Shown here: in pieces, positions 46,312-57,850 of the stretch | Position numbering within the stretch: the stretch's first letter is position 1 | How the letters are laid out: the number at the start of each line of letters is the position of its first letter | Assembly: GCA_022592435.1 (NCBI GenBank) | Contig: JABYQS010000176.1 | Location: forward strand, 1 to 64,000 | Reading direction: 5' to 3' | Length of the DNA stretch: 64,000 nt | Source of the DNA: Cerioporus squamosus | Taxonomy: Eukaryota > Basidiomycota > Agaricomycetes > Polyporales > Polyporaceae | The notes under the pieces: generated by a model | What the model was told of the DNA's origin: nothing | Seen by the model: only the letters and a program-made list of their open reading frames with translations | Database searches by the model: none | Made by a program: the position numbers and the translations under genes

Positions 46312-47905
46312 ATTTTACCGAGGCTGCTGGGTAGCTTGCGTCGAGTGCGGGGTGGCTCGAGAGCTTGAAGACCATCTCGGCCTCCCCGTGGGGGTTTTAT
46401 ATCTTCCCCGCAAAGCTGTCAGCCCAGTCTGAGCCGCGTCTCCCATCTCCTTCTCTGGCAGGCACTTGCGTCCCATGTCCCGAGTGCCGGCAGGCGGGCT
46501 GCCGCGGTGCCTTGCCAGCAGCGAGAGACGGCCCAATCGTGCTCTTCGGCATGACACGAGGAGACGGATGCCTCGCGTCGTGGTGGCTCGACGCGCTCTG
46601 CGCCGGATATTCAGCGGATGCTGGGTCACGGACGCACACATCGTTCAACAGCGAAGGTCGGGTTGGCCAGGCACGTTGCTGCATCAGAGATTGGAGAAGC
46701 AGCGGCCTCGGGCGTATGACGCGTCGAGGATGTTGCGACGTCCGGATGTGGCAGGTGGAAGAAGTCGCGGGGGCGGGACCGAGACGCGTCGGGATATCCT
46801 CGCGGAGTATATCCGACATTTCAAGGTTTGCTTCTCCGGCGGCGGCACGTGAACGCGTGGCTACGAGATGCTACGGTGATGCGTTGGTGTTGAGATGGTA
46901 AGTAGATGGACCATACAGATGAAGAGGCACATACTGAGGCGTATGGTCGTGGGTCTCTGGAGACCGACCAGTAGAATGAGCGCAAGTACTGTGAAGTGAG
47001 CTGGCGAGCATATTGGTAAGTGCGTTCGTTCGATGTCACGGATTAACGTTCGGAAGAGTGGTCGGCACGTCTTCGGGATGCGCCGCACAGAACGTCTGAC
47101 AGACTACCAGGACGTTTTGCTGACCACCCGCCGGCTCACCGCCGTCGGACAAAAATAACAGCACCGCGGGCTGTTACTGCAGCACGAACTACAGCTCGTG
47201 CGGGGTTTGCATTCAACGAAGTCGAAGGCGTTCCGGCGGAGGCACCCCGCCGAACGAGTGCCTGGTCGTGCATATCGTGTTCCTCGCACGCACATAAACT
47301 GCGCTCATCCAGCAACGAGCGATGTCTAGCCGATCGACCTATGAGTAGCTATCGTTTCGCCGCATACTGACTCAGGAGCGCGAACGGCACTCACCTGCTC
47401 TGCGAGCACGGACGTCGAACAGCATGTGCCGGACGCTCGGCCGGAATGAGGGCGGAAGGACGGGTACAATACTTGACGGCAGTGCGGCAGCATATCTTGC
47501 GGTCGGGGAACCTCGATGACGACGACTACGGACATACACATGTCGGCATATCTGGGCACGTTGTAGCGTCGTGGACAGGATCTCGAGCTCGCCGGGCGTT
47601 GATTGGAACAATCCTGCCGACGGTGAAGGACCGGGGAGACAACTCCTTAAGGCATAGCGTGGATTGAGGCGGTAGAGGGAGACAAGCTCAGCGCGTGAGC
47701 CGCGGTACTTACTTGCACGAGGACACCGACAGCATGGAACGTCGGTGACGTCCCTTCCCCGCCGTTCGCGGCCCGAGTCGACTATGCCTTGACATATACA
47801 TGTACGCCTGGCAGGAGCGATCCTGCGCCACGCGCCACACCTCAGAGAGGCTCTACCGCGGACATCGCTGGCGACGAAGGGAGATCATCAGAACTATAGT
47901 GCAGT
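46312..47905. other. no supported gene; left flank of the KDZ region
   Basis: Contains the promoter of the AA9 gene at its left end (gttttatatcttcc near 46393). The rest has overlapping ORFs without motifs. Confidence 0.35.
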
Positions 47906-47945
47906 TTCCGCCGGATTCCGCCGGATTCCGCCGGAATTCCGGCAG
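47906..47945. repeat. 10-bp tandem repeat ending in a 14-bp palindrome
   Basis: TTCCGCCGGA is repeated three times in tandem (47906-47935) and runs into the perfect palindrome GCCGGAATTCCGGC (about 47930-47943). It sits about 1 kb upstream of the KDZ transposase at the change from GC-rich to AT-richer DNA. It is a candidate terminal or subterminal repeat of the transposon; no inverted partner was found elsewhere in the window. Confidence 0.6.
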
Positions 47946-47999
47946 ATCTTATCAAAGCGCCTGATAACTCTACGATAGCCCCACGTCAGTAACAAGGCT

Positions 48000-48943
48000 A
48001 AGCTAATGTGTAGTTACTCTAGTAAGCTCTCTGTCAGTAGAGCCACAAAGGCAATGCAGTTATGCTTCTATGTCAATACCGACATAGTTCGACTTAGCAC
48101 TGTGGTCGCGCAAGTCAGCGATACATGCAGGTATTGTCCGCACCACTTCCCGTTTTCTGTTCAGACATTCAGTGTTTTCAAGGAAGTCCCAAAAGCGATT
48201 TTCCTCTCGCATTCATGGCCTGAGTGTATCCCCTCCATCGGTTCAGGGAAACACTGCAAGTCTTCACTGTTTTGCTCAAGCGCTTCAGTGAATGACTGAA
48301 GCTCTGCGGTTATTCACTGAAGCTGTTCCGTCATCCTTGCAGGTCTTCAGCGACACCTACCGGGAAGTCGTTCGTTTGTTCCTAGTTTGCATGTAACCCC
48401 TCGCTGAACCCGTTCTTGCCTTCCTGTCTAGGCTTGCAACCCGTGAAGACATCCCAACATTCGTCCATAAACCCCTGCAGCTCACGGCTGAACCTCTTCC
48501 TGCACTCAGTGAACCAGTTCCACCCCAGAACGGGAACCCACGAACGTGTTTTGCCTGCATCGCTGAATCCCTGTGGTGCTTCAGCGATCGGGCCGTCACT
48601 GGCTAAACCACTGCAGGGGTTCCTGGTTTCATGCTTTCAGCACAGAACCTCTTCAGTGGTTCTGTGCGTCTGCTGGGCTGGCATAGTCCAATGAACCTGT
48701 TTCGACATTTTCTGTGCACGGCTGGGAACCCCTTCAGTGGTTCCACTATTGCTAGTAGGTCGCACTTTTCCCAATGAACCACTTCCAGTATTGACACATA
48801 TATGCCCCGAAACCCGTCAGCCTCGACACCAGCATGATTTTGTCAGCTGATGGCAAAATGTGGTCGCCCATGTCTGGGATAACCTTGGCAATTTTCCTTC
48901 TGCTTACTCGCTCCTTCCTCTCTCCAGTCCCCAACCGCCAGAC
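48000..48943. repeat. subterminal-repeat region upstream of the KDZ transposase
   Basis: AT-richer, with the word CTTCAGTGG(TTC) and its inverse (CACTGAAG) recurring many times between about 48240 and 48790, for example cttcagtggttc near 48650 and near 48730. Iterated short words next to a DNA transposase are typical binding sites for it. No gene recognised. Confidence 0.45.
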
Positions 48944-51313
48944 ATGGTTCTCCTCTCTGACATTATAGCTAGGGTGTCGACCTTGCCCGATCTATACGCA
49001 CGACTCGAGCAAGCCCAGCTTCTGGCCTTCTTTGACATCGGCACACGATTCGCGCCCTTCATCGAACTCACCGACGGTGGACCGAAGTCTCAACCAGCTC
49101 CACTGCCCGTTCTACCGGAGAACATCCAGATCGTTCTCAGCATCTACACATGCTTGCCCCTCGAAGAAGTAGTCGCTCTATGGCATGTATTAGGGGACAT
49201 CATCCTTCGAGCGCGGCCTGGTGAACTCGTTCTACAACCTGGTCAGACCGATGCTTTCCTGGCGCAGTCAGGTCCGGCCCATAGCCTCGGTGAGTAACTC
49301 GCAGGCTACTCCTCCGAAGTTCATCTCATTTCTTGCTGTGAATCTGCAGGTGCCGAGATCATGATAGGACCAGTGTCGAGCTGCGACATGGAAGATTGCC
49401 CTCGTCGTGGACGATCGATAGCTGGCAAGAGACAGGAATACTCCGCACACTTATTCACCCGTCGTCGGGGCATTCTCCCTATTCGAGTCGTCACCCAATA
49501 TTGCAAAGGTATGTCTGGCATTTTCACTCAATCAGCGTCACATATGAACATATGTTTACGTGGCAGGGTGTCATACGACATACCGACCCAACTACATTGT
49601 CCGTCACGCCCAGTCCCCCGCTGCCAAGCGTGTATACTACAAAGGTGTCCCCGACGTCCTTGAGGTCACAGAACACGCATACATCGACAAGGATCTTGTC
49701 GTTCTGTTTCGGGCACAAATGGCCTTTGCACAGTGAGCACGATTACCTTCGTTGAGGGTCTGTTCGCATAGGTCTGACAAGATTCTATTCATGTAGTGCG
49801 TCTGGTGATGTCGTCGCCCGGGTGTACAACCTGGGTCTCTCATCGGAGCATCCCAGCCATGCTCTTACCGGCGAGATGGTGTGGAATTGCTTTTACCTCC
49901 ACGCCTTGCTCGCGGACTGTGAGCGACGCGGAGAAACTCTCCAGGTCCCTCATCATGGGAAGCAGGCAGATCGCTTCGACGATGCACTACGAGCACGCAA
50001 TCTACGCATGCGGGGCACCGGCCAGCCTCTGTGGGCCCATGCCTGTGATGATTGTGAGCACATCATTCCCCCACCGGATGGGACGGACAGTGCACCATGG
50101 AGTGCGTTCTTTCAGTGCTATTCCCGCCATGCTTGTGCTTATATTTTACTCGTTTCAGCTCGCCTCTCTGCCTGTGTTATGGACGGTGTGACGGTCGGAC
50201 ATCCTCGCTGCAATGAGCGTTATTGTACCATCACTTTGAGGAGCCCCCGAGACCGCTTCTGCCCTGAGCATGCTGACCACGAGACCCAATGCGCCATTGA
50301 GGGGTGTACGAAACCCATCACTCGTGGTTTCCGGACTTGCATGGACCCAGCCCATCGCGAGCATGAACGTCAGAAGCGCGAACACGGCATGGCCATCTTC
50401 CGTCTCAAAAGGCGACTGGAGCGTCACGCGGCTGCTGCGCAGGTGCGTGTGGCCGCTCACGAGGTACTCGACGATCCCGACGTGGAGATGAAGCTCCAAG
50501 GTGCCGAAGCTGCAGACAACGAAGGGCCACAGGTAGACCCCCTCGGTTCATCATCGGAGACGCCTTGCCGGGACGTGTTGGACCGTCCCGACGTCGCTGA
50601 TCTGCTCGGTAGCGATCCGCGTATTCATCACTCGGAGGCGACCAAACAGGCTCGGCGGCGCAAGGACACAGAAGTCAAGATACGGGCTGCTCTCACGCGT
50701 AAGTGGACGCACAACGAGCAGCTCATGGTGAGATGCTGTGGCATCATTATCTCTCGGGCGACCTTCTTCGAGTCTGAAGGCGTTGCAGAGGCCTTGGTGC
50801 GTAGTTCTTCATTGTTCCCTGGTCCCTGTCTTGCCGCTGACTTAGCTGGACTGTGACCAGCGCTTTGTGCTTGACACCTTCCCCGACGACTTCCCCCGGG
50901 GACACCCCTCGTTCCTATTCTACGACAACCAATGCACACTCCTCCGGCACATGCGGGCCTCTGGCAATGGCGCTCACGAACTTGCTCGAGTTGGAATGGC
51001 TGTCGACGTGTTCCATGCGAACACTAAGCATTCTGACACGGACGAGTTCTGTGCGACAACTTGCAATCCCGCACTGTTCCCCGAACTGTACAACGAGCAG
51101 CACGAGTGGAGATTCAACTCGTCCGCCGCCGAGCAGGTCAACGGCTGGTTTGGAAAGTTTCTGCCTGTTGTTCGAGAGATGTCTGAGGTTCATTACAATT
51201 TCTTCTTAGACGAGATGATTAGTATCTATAATGAGTACCGCGTCCAGGTGCAGAGCAAGCGAGGGCGTCGTCCTCGCTTGGTTCCACTGGACGAGCTCAA
51301 GTTGCCTTGGTAG
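48944..51313 (+). CDS. KDZ transposase with CxC5 and CxC6 cysteine clusters
   Basis: The DNA transposase of a Kyakuja-Dileera-Zisupton element. Six exons (48944-49289, 49350-49508, 49567-49732, 49797-50101, 50159-50796, 50861-51313) total 2067 nt, 688 residues with no frameshift. The N-terminal CxC5-type cluster contains SSCDMEDC, GILPIRVVTQYCKGCHTTYR and NYIVRHA. The CxC6-type cluster contains CDDCEH, CVMDGVTVGHPRC, RFCPEHA, CAIEGC and CMDPAHREHERQ. The RNase H-like core shows DGV, then the FLFYDNQC strand, DVFHANTKHSDTDEFCATTC, WRFNSSAAEQVNGWFGKFLP and HYNFFLDEMISIYNEYR, carrying the acidic residues expected for catalysis. Upstream iterated repeats and the reverse-strand coding blocks downstream look like parts of the same element. 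An intact gene suggests recent activity. Confidence 0.93.
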
Positions 51314-51587
51314 TACCTAGTTCATCAATATGATGCAGTAACATTATACCTCTCAGATGGTCGGGTGATGCTCGGACGGCAGGGCATGTTTCAATAACCA
51401 GCCTCGACTTGCCAAGTTGCAGCGAGCCACATCTGCGTGAACTCAGGCCAAAAAGCGAGAGACATCCACTCTAGCACCAGATTCATCCAGGATATCATGC
51501 ATGGCTTATAGTATACAGTACATCACGAAAGCACTCGGTGGGACACAGGCCAGAACGAAGACAGAACATATGACAACCAATTGCACA

Positions 51588-51971
51588 TTACGGATGCCCA
51601 TTGGCAACCGAGTCGCGCAACCCCTCAGCCCATCGACAGTCGCACATCCCTTTGATGCGTGCAAGCTCCTGATCGCTTTGCACTCGGGCTCGTTCGGCAT
51701 CTTGATATAAGGCTTGAAACTCGCGGGTAAGATTGCCCGACGTTTGCAAGGCCTCCTGGAGCAGGGAGATACGTGCCTCCCGGGCTTCGAGGAGGTCATG
51801 GACAATGAAAGCCAGGGCTGTCAATAGGGATATCAATAGAGATGAATGGCACTCTAGACTTTCAACACGCACCGTTAAGCCAGAGCCTCGACACTTCACA
51901 TCCACGGACGTCCACCTGGTAAGTGGACGTCGGTTGTCCCCGTTGTCCTGCCGCCTGCGCTCCTCCAGCAT
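51588..51971 (-). CDS. hypothetical protein with a membrane or coiled-coil segment
   Basis: A 127-codon reverse-strand ORF, likely the last exon of a longer gene. A hydrophobic stretch (SSLLISLLTALAFIVHDLL) is followed by a helix-rich acidic/basic segment (LTREFQALYQDAERARVQSD). No family recognised. It lies directly beyond the KDZ transposase and convergent to it, so it may be element cargo. Confidence 0.45.
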   Translation of the reverse strand: MLEERRRQDNGDNRRPLTRWTSVDVKCRGSGLTVRVESLECHSSLLISLLTALAFIVHDLLEAREARISLLQEALQTSGNLTREFQALYQDAERARVQSDQELARIKGMCDCRWAEGLRDSVANGHP

Positions 51972-52387
51972 CGACCGTTCGCGCGAGGACTACATGGTGC
52001 ATGCTGGAGGTAGTCATGAGTGTCGCTCACAGATAAATCACAACACGTACTGGCCACACGGAAGCAGGATGTCTCGGGAAGCCATGGCGAGGGATGAGGG
52101 TGGATGGGAGACAGCGACCCACGAGGCGCGCTCAGCGCCCACAGCAGGCGTGGACCAAACACATGCAAATACACACGACTGTGACTCTAACTGTGAGAGC
52201 CCGGTGGTTACTATGTACTAGTACTTCGTAGAGTCCCTCCCCAATGTCCCGTTGTCCCAGCATGTACGTATCTTGCGAGAGCATGGTTATTGCCAATGTT
52301 ATGCTGCACCGTATCTATTCCTCGCCCTCCGTCTGTGTGCCAGCGTCGACAAGGACTCTGCTGGGCAACAACTCCTGCAAGATGGCC

Positions 52388-54532
52388 TCATCCACAAGGT
52401 TCTCCCCCGCAAACTCTTCCTCCGACCAGGGCAAGTGCGTTTGTGCTGCCTCCTCTCTGTATTCCTTGAAAACGTCCTGAAGGGACATCAGATTGAGTTT
52501 TCACATGTCCGCAAGAGGGCTGAGGCTCGCATACCTCCTGTAATATGCTATGGAGCCATTCCGCTACCTCTCGCAGATCGAGCTCCACATCAAAGGCTCC
52601 GGATCGAGTCTTGCAGTAGATCCGCCTCAGCTTATCCCACATTTCTTGGAACAGCTCGATGTCGGCCTTGTTTGAGAGCTCTCGGAACCCCGTCAATAGG
52701 TCCGCAATCACAATCTTCTGTGTGGGCGAGATGTCGCAATCATCCAGCCAGTCGCCCCGAACCTGGGTGATCCAGTCATCCCAGTCCACAGGTGGATTAT
52801 ACTCCGGTTCTGGTGCCCCGGGGATGACAATCTACAGATGTTCAACGTCAGCACATGGGCGACCGACGTCTGTGGCAACCCTTGTGTCGACGCACCCTTT
52901 TCTCAGCATTCTGGCCAATAACACCTAACAGAAATGCCTCATAATCGGGTGCGATAGTCACTTCGTCTTGAACGTCCCACGCCCTGGCGAACGTCAAAAC
53001 AGCCATCGGTGCAAGGACAGCGTGGAGGCTAGGAGGAAGGGAATGTGTGGTCGGAAGGCAAAGCGTTATGTCCAGCTCGCGGCACTGGTTTCTTCGGCAT
53101 GGTGCCGGTTGTCTCGGCTCTCCCGGCTCAGCGGTATCTCTGTGCTGCCAGCGGTGCCTCCATTGGGAGACATTGATGCTGACACATTGTCCCCATAGAG
53201 CTTACACGGTGCAACGGCGGTCAAGAAGGTTGGTTTCTCGTCGACTACTGTCGTTCCCTCGGCATGTTCTCCTGATGATACAACTACATGCATGGGATGG
53301 CGACCACCACAACCCCCAGACTGCTACTGGTGTTCACCGTCGGCGGCGGCGTCACAGTTGCCCCTGTCTTCCTCACCATCATCCACACCAGCCTCGCGAC
53401 ACACTTCTGCAAGTTCGACGGCACGCGGGCACGGCTCCAGCGTGGCACTGAGCAGAAGCGCGTTCTACGGGTTTATGTGAGTCATTTGCAGACGATCTCA
53501 ATCTATTCATAAACTTACAGGCAGGGTTTGCTGGTCCCAGTCTCGCAGCTGCTCAAGGATCTCCTCCCCGGGCAAGCACAGCAGCCCGCCCCCCAGGTGC
53601 GCAGCCATTTCAACGAACATGTTGAAGTGCAGCATGAATTGGGGCCAAGCCTCACGTGCCTCGGTTGTTTCCTGCCCGAAGAAGTCGAACAGGCTCACGG
53701 CGGATCTCAGGCCTGTGTCTTGTGTCGGACTCAAAGCCTCCATCACGGGAGCCTGGGACACTGTGCGCCAGAAGACAAGCACGTTCGGCCGCATCTCCAC
53801 GGCCTCCTCGTGGGTCATCGGCACAGTGTACTGCGTAATCATCAGTGAGTCGATCGTTGTCAGGAGCGAACACTGACTGACCATTGTTTGCCCCTCGTGC
53901 ACGACTACCATCAAGGCAAAAGACGTCGGCCGGATGAGCAAGTAAGGGTCGGTGTTGGGCTCAAAGTAGATGCGGGCCGTCCCAGGCACCAGAGTCGGGG
54001 CAATTTCACCTCAGATGGGACGGCCAGGCGACTGGGAACGTGCACTGTCAGTCGCATCCTCGTCTGCATCTTCTTCCGGGTCCCCGACGCTATCCTCGTC
54101 GCTCCCATGGTGGTCTCCCCTCACTCGGCGGGCCGCTTCAAGTTGCATGCGTTCGAAATCCTCGCGCGTGGGCCCGGGGCGTCCTGGGACCTCGCGCATC
54201 ATGGCGTCAAAGTTGATGGGCTGGCGTGGGTTCATACCCGGGATCCATGGAGGCAGCCCGTAACCCCCCAAATCCACTGCAATCCCGGTGTTGACCAGGA
54301 CTTGGGAAGTCGGGGTGTGTCCAGCTGAGACGGGACCCGGCTGCTCCTTCGAGGTCAGGGAGGAGTCTCTGCTGTGCGGGCGGGCTGTCATCCCTGAGAT
54401 TGCGGCGAAGGTGATGCGGAGCGGGGGCAGACGGTACCTCTGAATTCGCGCGCGGTCTTCCCAGAGGAGAATAAGTACGGCCATGCCCGGCGCTATGCCA
54501 TCGATACAGCCATCGCCCTGATCGCTCAGCAC
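52388..54532 (-). CDS. hypothetical multi-exon gene(s) in the KDZ region
   Basis: Three reverse-strand coding blocks look protein-like and may belong to one gene: 54532-54011 (YRLPPLRITFAAISG, GYGLPPWIPGMNPRQPINFD, an acidic DEDSVGDPEEDADEDATD tail), 53989-53507 (ARIYFEPNTDPYLLIRPTSF, MVVVHEGQTM, QYTVPMTHEEAVEMRPNVLV, SLFDFFGQETTEAREAWPQF) and 52820-52520 (VDWDDWITQVRGDWLDDC, DIELFQEMWDKLRRIYC, DLREVAEWLHSILQ). I recognise no domain. Exon joints could not be fixed, and the stretch 52.9-53.4 kb has no clear exon. Position next to the transposase suggests transposon cargo, which in this class is often lineage-specific. Confidence 0.45.
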
Positions 54533-55456
54533 CGAGCACCGGTGGCGATTTACCTCCCATCAATCATCATCACCCCACCACTGTAGCACGAGCTTCCGCA
54601 ACACGGCGTTGATCTGTATGCCTTGGGTACGTCTTCGGGATCAATACCGTGCTCGTGCCACAGACGTTGGACGGCTGCTCACCATATGACGATCTTTGTT
54701 GACCCCCGCAGCATCCAGTCGGCCGGCTGAACGTATCAGATACCGCGTGTAGATGTCCTTGCCGTGCAGATTGGGCAACCGCGCTATCCATTTGCGTACC
54801 TCCGCTGTACGGCCGCAGCGACTCGACGATGACTACTAGTCTGACGCACCAATGCCCGGCCACGTCCTCCGCTCGACCTTGGGCCAGCATGCGCTGCGCT
54901 CCTGGTCATACATACTCGCCAAGTTGTCTAGTAAGATCGAACTTTACAGCACGGTAGCCCTGCTCCTAGCTCAGAAAGAAGGTGAGCCGTCTGTCAACGG
55001 GTTGAGAAGCCTTCCACCCACCACAGTTTGTGTGCTGCAGCGTGGGGAGGAGGAGGACAGGTTGGGTCGAGGGAGCTGGCAAGCTGTGCAAGCGGACTCC
55101 GCCTTCGCCGCGCCCTTGGTGTGTACACGCAGCGGCACTCGATCGTCGACGGCCTCGCAGTCTCCTCTACACGGCATGTACACCGGGGCGATCTGAAATA
55201 GAATGAATATATTGCTGCCATGCTACTTCACGGGTGACAAACAGCGGCTGCCGAATGGCTAACGTCACCAGAAGCAAACGAAACCACCCGAGCCGCGGGA
55301 GGTGGTTTCTCTGTCCACCAGCCATCCTCCTCGTGCCCTGCACCGCCCTCTCCCCAGAGTCCGCCCTCAACACCTACCGTCTCCTCCTGCGTCCTCGTCA
55401 TAGGACACACCGTCTGAGGACAGCGAGTAAGTGCACAAGCCCAGGCCCGCGGCGAA
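54533..55456. other. no supported gene; possible right flank of the KDZ element
   Basis: Between the unknown reverse-strand gene and the dehydrogenase. No terminal repeat matching 47906-47945 could be seen. Confidence 0.3.
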
Positions 55457-57060
55457 TCAGGAGAGATCGTCGGGAGAGACGTCGGGTCCCGAGATGACCG
55501 CCTTGATGACCGCCTTGCCGTCCTGGCTCTTGCCGTTGCGCGTCACCTGGAGGGCCTCGACGGCCTGCTCGAAGCTGAAGCGGTGCGTGACGAGTGGTTT
55601 CAGATCGATCTTGCCCTGGGCTCACGAGCGCGATCGTGAGCGGGTAGTCGCCGGGCTGCGGGGGAGAGGTGTGAGTTACACGATGACGAGGGAGTCGAGA
55701 GGGAGGCTGGAGACGTACGCCGTAGCAGAAGGAGCCCCTGAAGTTGACCTCCTTGACGAGGAGGGTAGTTATTGGGATCTGGACCTCGGACTGGCCCATT
55801 CCGACCTGCAGGATCCGCGTGAGGTGAGCATCCCATTACGGAGGAACCAAGCTAAGGCGCCAGGGGGGTAGGCTAGAAGGCACGCACCTGAACGTAGCTC
55901 CCTCCGTGCTTCGCGATCAGGATGCCGGTCTGGATGGACACCTCCGCACCAGACGCCTCGACGACGAGGTCGATGGCAGAGGGGCCGCGCTCCTTGATCC
56001 CGAGCTGCTCCATCATCGTCTTGGCGTTGCGCTGCGAGTACGCACTGCGGCTCTCGCCCTCCTGGGGCTTCGGCGGGGTGTATGTGTCCGTCGCGGCGTA
56101 CTGCTTCGCGAACTCGAGGCGGGAGGGCACGATGTCAACGGCGATGACGCGCGATGCGCCGAGGGCGCGCGCGACCGCCATGCAGAGCAGGGCGACCGGA
56201 CCAGCGCCGAAGACGACGACAGACTGGTTCGCGCGCAGCTGCGAGATGTTTGCGACCGAGTGGACGGCGACGGAGAGCGGCTCCATCTGTGCACGTAGGG
56301 TCAGCGAGTGGGATGGAGCATGTGCATGAGAACGCGGTGCGCGCTCACCATCGCGCCATCCTCGAGCGTGAGGTTGTCGGGAAGCTTGTAGCAGAGGTCG
56401 GCCGGAATGGGGTAGTAGCGTGCGAGGGTGCCGTCGTACGGGGGCGTGGCGGCGAAGACGATGTCAGGGCAGAGCTGCAGGCGTGCGTGAGATCCCGGCT
56501 GGACACGCAATAGAGGGGTGTCGCTCACCTCATAGCTGCCGCGTTTGCAGTCGTCGCAGACGCGGCAGGTCGCACCGGGCTCCATCGCGACGCGGTCGCC
56601 CGCCTTCAGGTCCTTGACATTCTTGCCAACTGTAGGATTGGTCAGCTCAGGTGCTCTTGAGAGCTAGGCGATGCGTACCTTTGTGGATGATACCAGCAGA
56701 CTCGTGGCCGAGGACCTGGGTGGGTTGTGTGAACGGTCGGATTCGGGTTCTCACTCGGAAGGCACGTACCATGGGCTTCTCGACCACGAAGTCGCCGATG
56801 CGACCAGCGACGAGGTAGTGCACATCGGAACAGCAGATACCTGGTGAGGAGGGTGAGAGTGGGCACGCGGAAACTCAATGCTGTCGTGGGGGCATACCGG
56901 TCTTCTTGACTGCGACGAGAACCTCGTCGTCCTTGACTTCACAGAGGAGATGAGCGCTGAGATCGACGTCATGCGGCTGAGAACGCGGGACGTACCGTCT
57001 GGGATGGGCCTGTCCTCGTAGACAACATCCTCACCGGTTCGATGAACAAGATCGCGGTCT
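55457..57060 (-). CDS. xylitol/sorbitol dehydrogenase-type zinc alcohol dehydrogenase, one-base frameshift near C-terminus
   Basis: An NAD(P)-dependent medium-chain dehydrogenase oxidising a polyol, probably xylitol to D-xylulose or sorbitol to fructose. Exons read [32 protein letters not shown] (catalytic zinc Cys), [15 protein letters not shown] zinc motif, [18 protein letters not shown] with GSYELCPD (structural-zinc Cys set), [51 protein letters not shown] (Rossmann GxGPV) and the Asp of [10 protein letters not shown] (NAD preference). Near 55612-55620 one extra base throws the frame; the shifted frame gives the normal end [20 protein letters not shown] and stop 55457-55459. The first exon is uncertain: coding is clear from [13 protein letters not shown] at about 57050, but no in-frame ATG was found. 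It links pentose or polyol metabolism to the sugar porters elsewhere in the window. Confidence 0.85.
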
Positions 57061-57370
57061 CCAGGCCGATAAACAAGTATGAATGGAAAACCGGGTTGAA
57101 GGGGATGTCGTCACCGCGCTGGTTGAGCCACCACGCTGTCCATCGCAAGACACTTGAGCACGAGCAACGCAGGAGAGCAACTGACCAACGCACCTATCTG
57201 GGAAGAGTCAGCATTTGGGGCATCATGAACGCGAGATGGACGTACCAGAGCTCCATTCCCGGCGCCTGTTGTGATGGGCGATGTACTCCGATACATGCGA
57301 GTCCTCGCTCAGGATAACGCTGCGCGCGAACTAAGAACGACGGCAACATCGAGAGCATGTGAGTCACTTA

Positions 57371-57850
57371 CTAGTAGTCCAGCCCGTGCTGCCGCATCAG
57401 GTCGCCGAGGGCCTCCAGTCTGCTGCTCATGTCCTGTCTCTCCCTGTTCGGGTCCTCATCGCGGATCTTGCGCTCCAGGGCAGAGGGTGCTGGAAGACTC
57501 GGACGGGCAGAGTCAATGGTAGAGGCACGCGAAGTGTAGTCCTCTGTTGCGTAGCGCTCCGAGTAGGTGAGCCTGCGGCGAGACTTGTTGCCGCCAGAGA
57601 AAGGGAGACAAAGCGAGGGAGGAGGCCGAGGCGGGGGACGCATGATGGGTGAAGCAGCAAGAAGTCCCATGTGTGGCACGATCTCATGAAAACCCTGGAA
57701 TGCTCATATGTATAGCGTACTCACCGTCCAGAACTTCCGATCCTCCGGATGCTTCCCGACACAGTGCAGTGTCGCGAACTTCCCGCTGCTAATCCTCGGT
57801 CCCGGAAGGCGTCCATGGACCCTCTTCTTGACTGTGGCACGCAGCAACGA
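57371..57850 (-). CDS. small conserved-looking hypothetical protein
   Basis: Two exons are clear. The upstream one (about 57850-57725) reads LLRATVKKRVHGRLPGPRIS then SGKFATLHCVGKHPEDRKFW; a GT-AG intron leads to exon 57694-57371 reading GFHEIVPHMGLLAASPIMRP, a Pro-rich stretch, a basic KSRRRLTYSER, and a helical C-terminus (SSRLEALGDLMRQHGLDY). The phase fits across the intron. The start codon was not located. I do not recognise the family. A short basic protein like this could be mitochondrial or ribosome-associated, but that is a guess. Confidence 0.45.

Noticed and set aside
46365..46901. 178-codon forward ORF upstream of the AA9 gene
   Set aside because: No motif, overlaps the AA9 promoter, and competing reverse ORFs are equally long.
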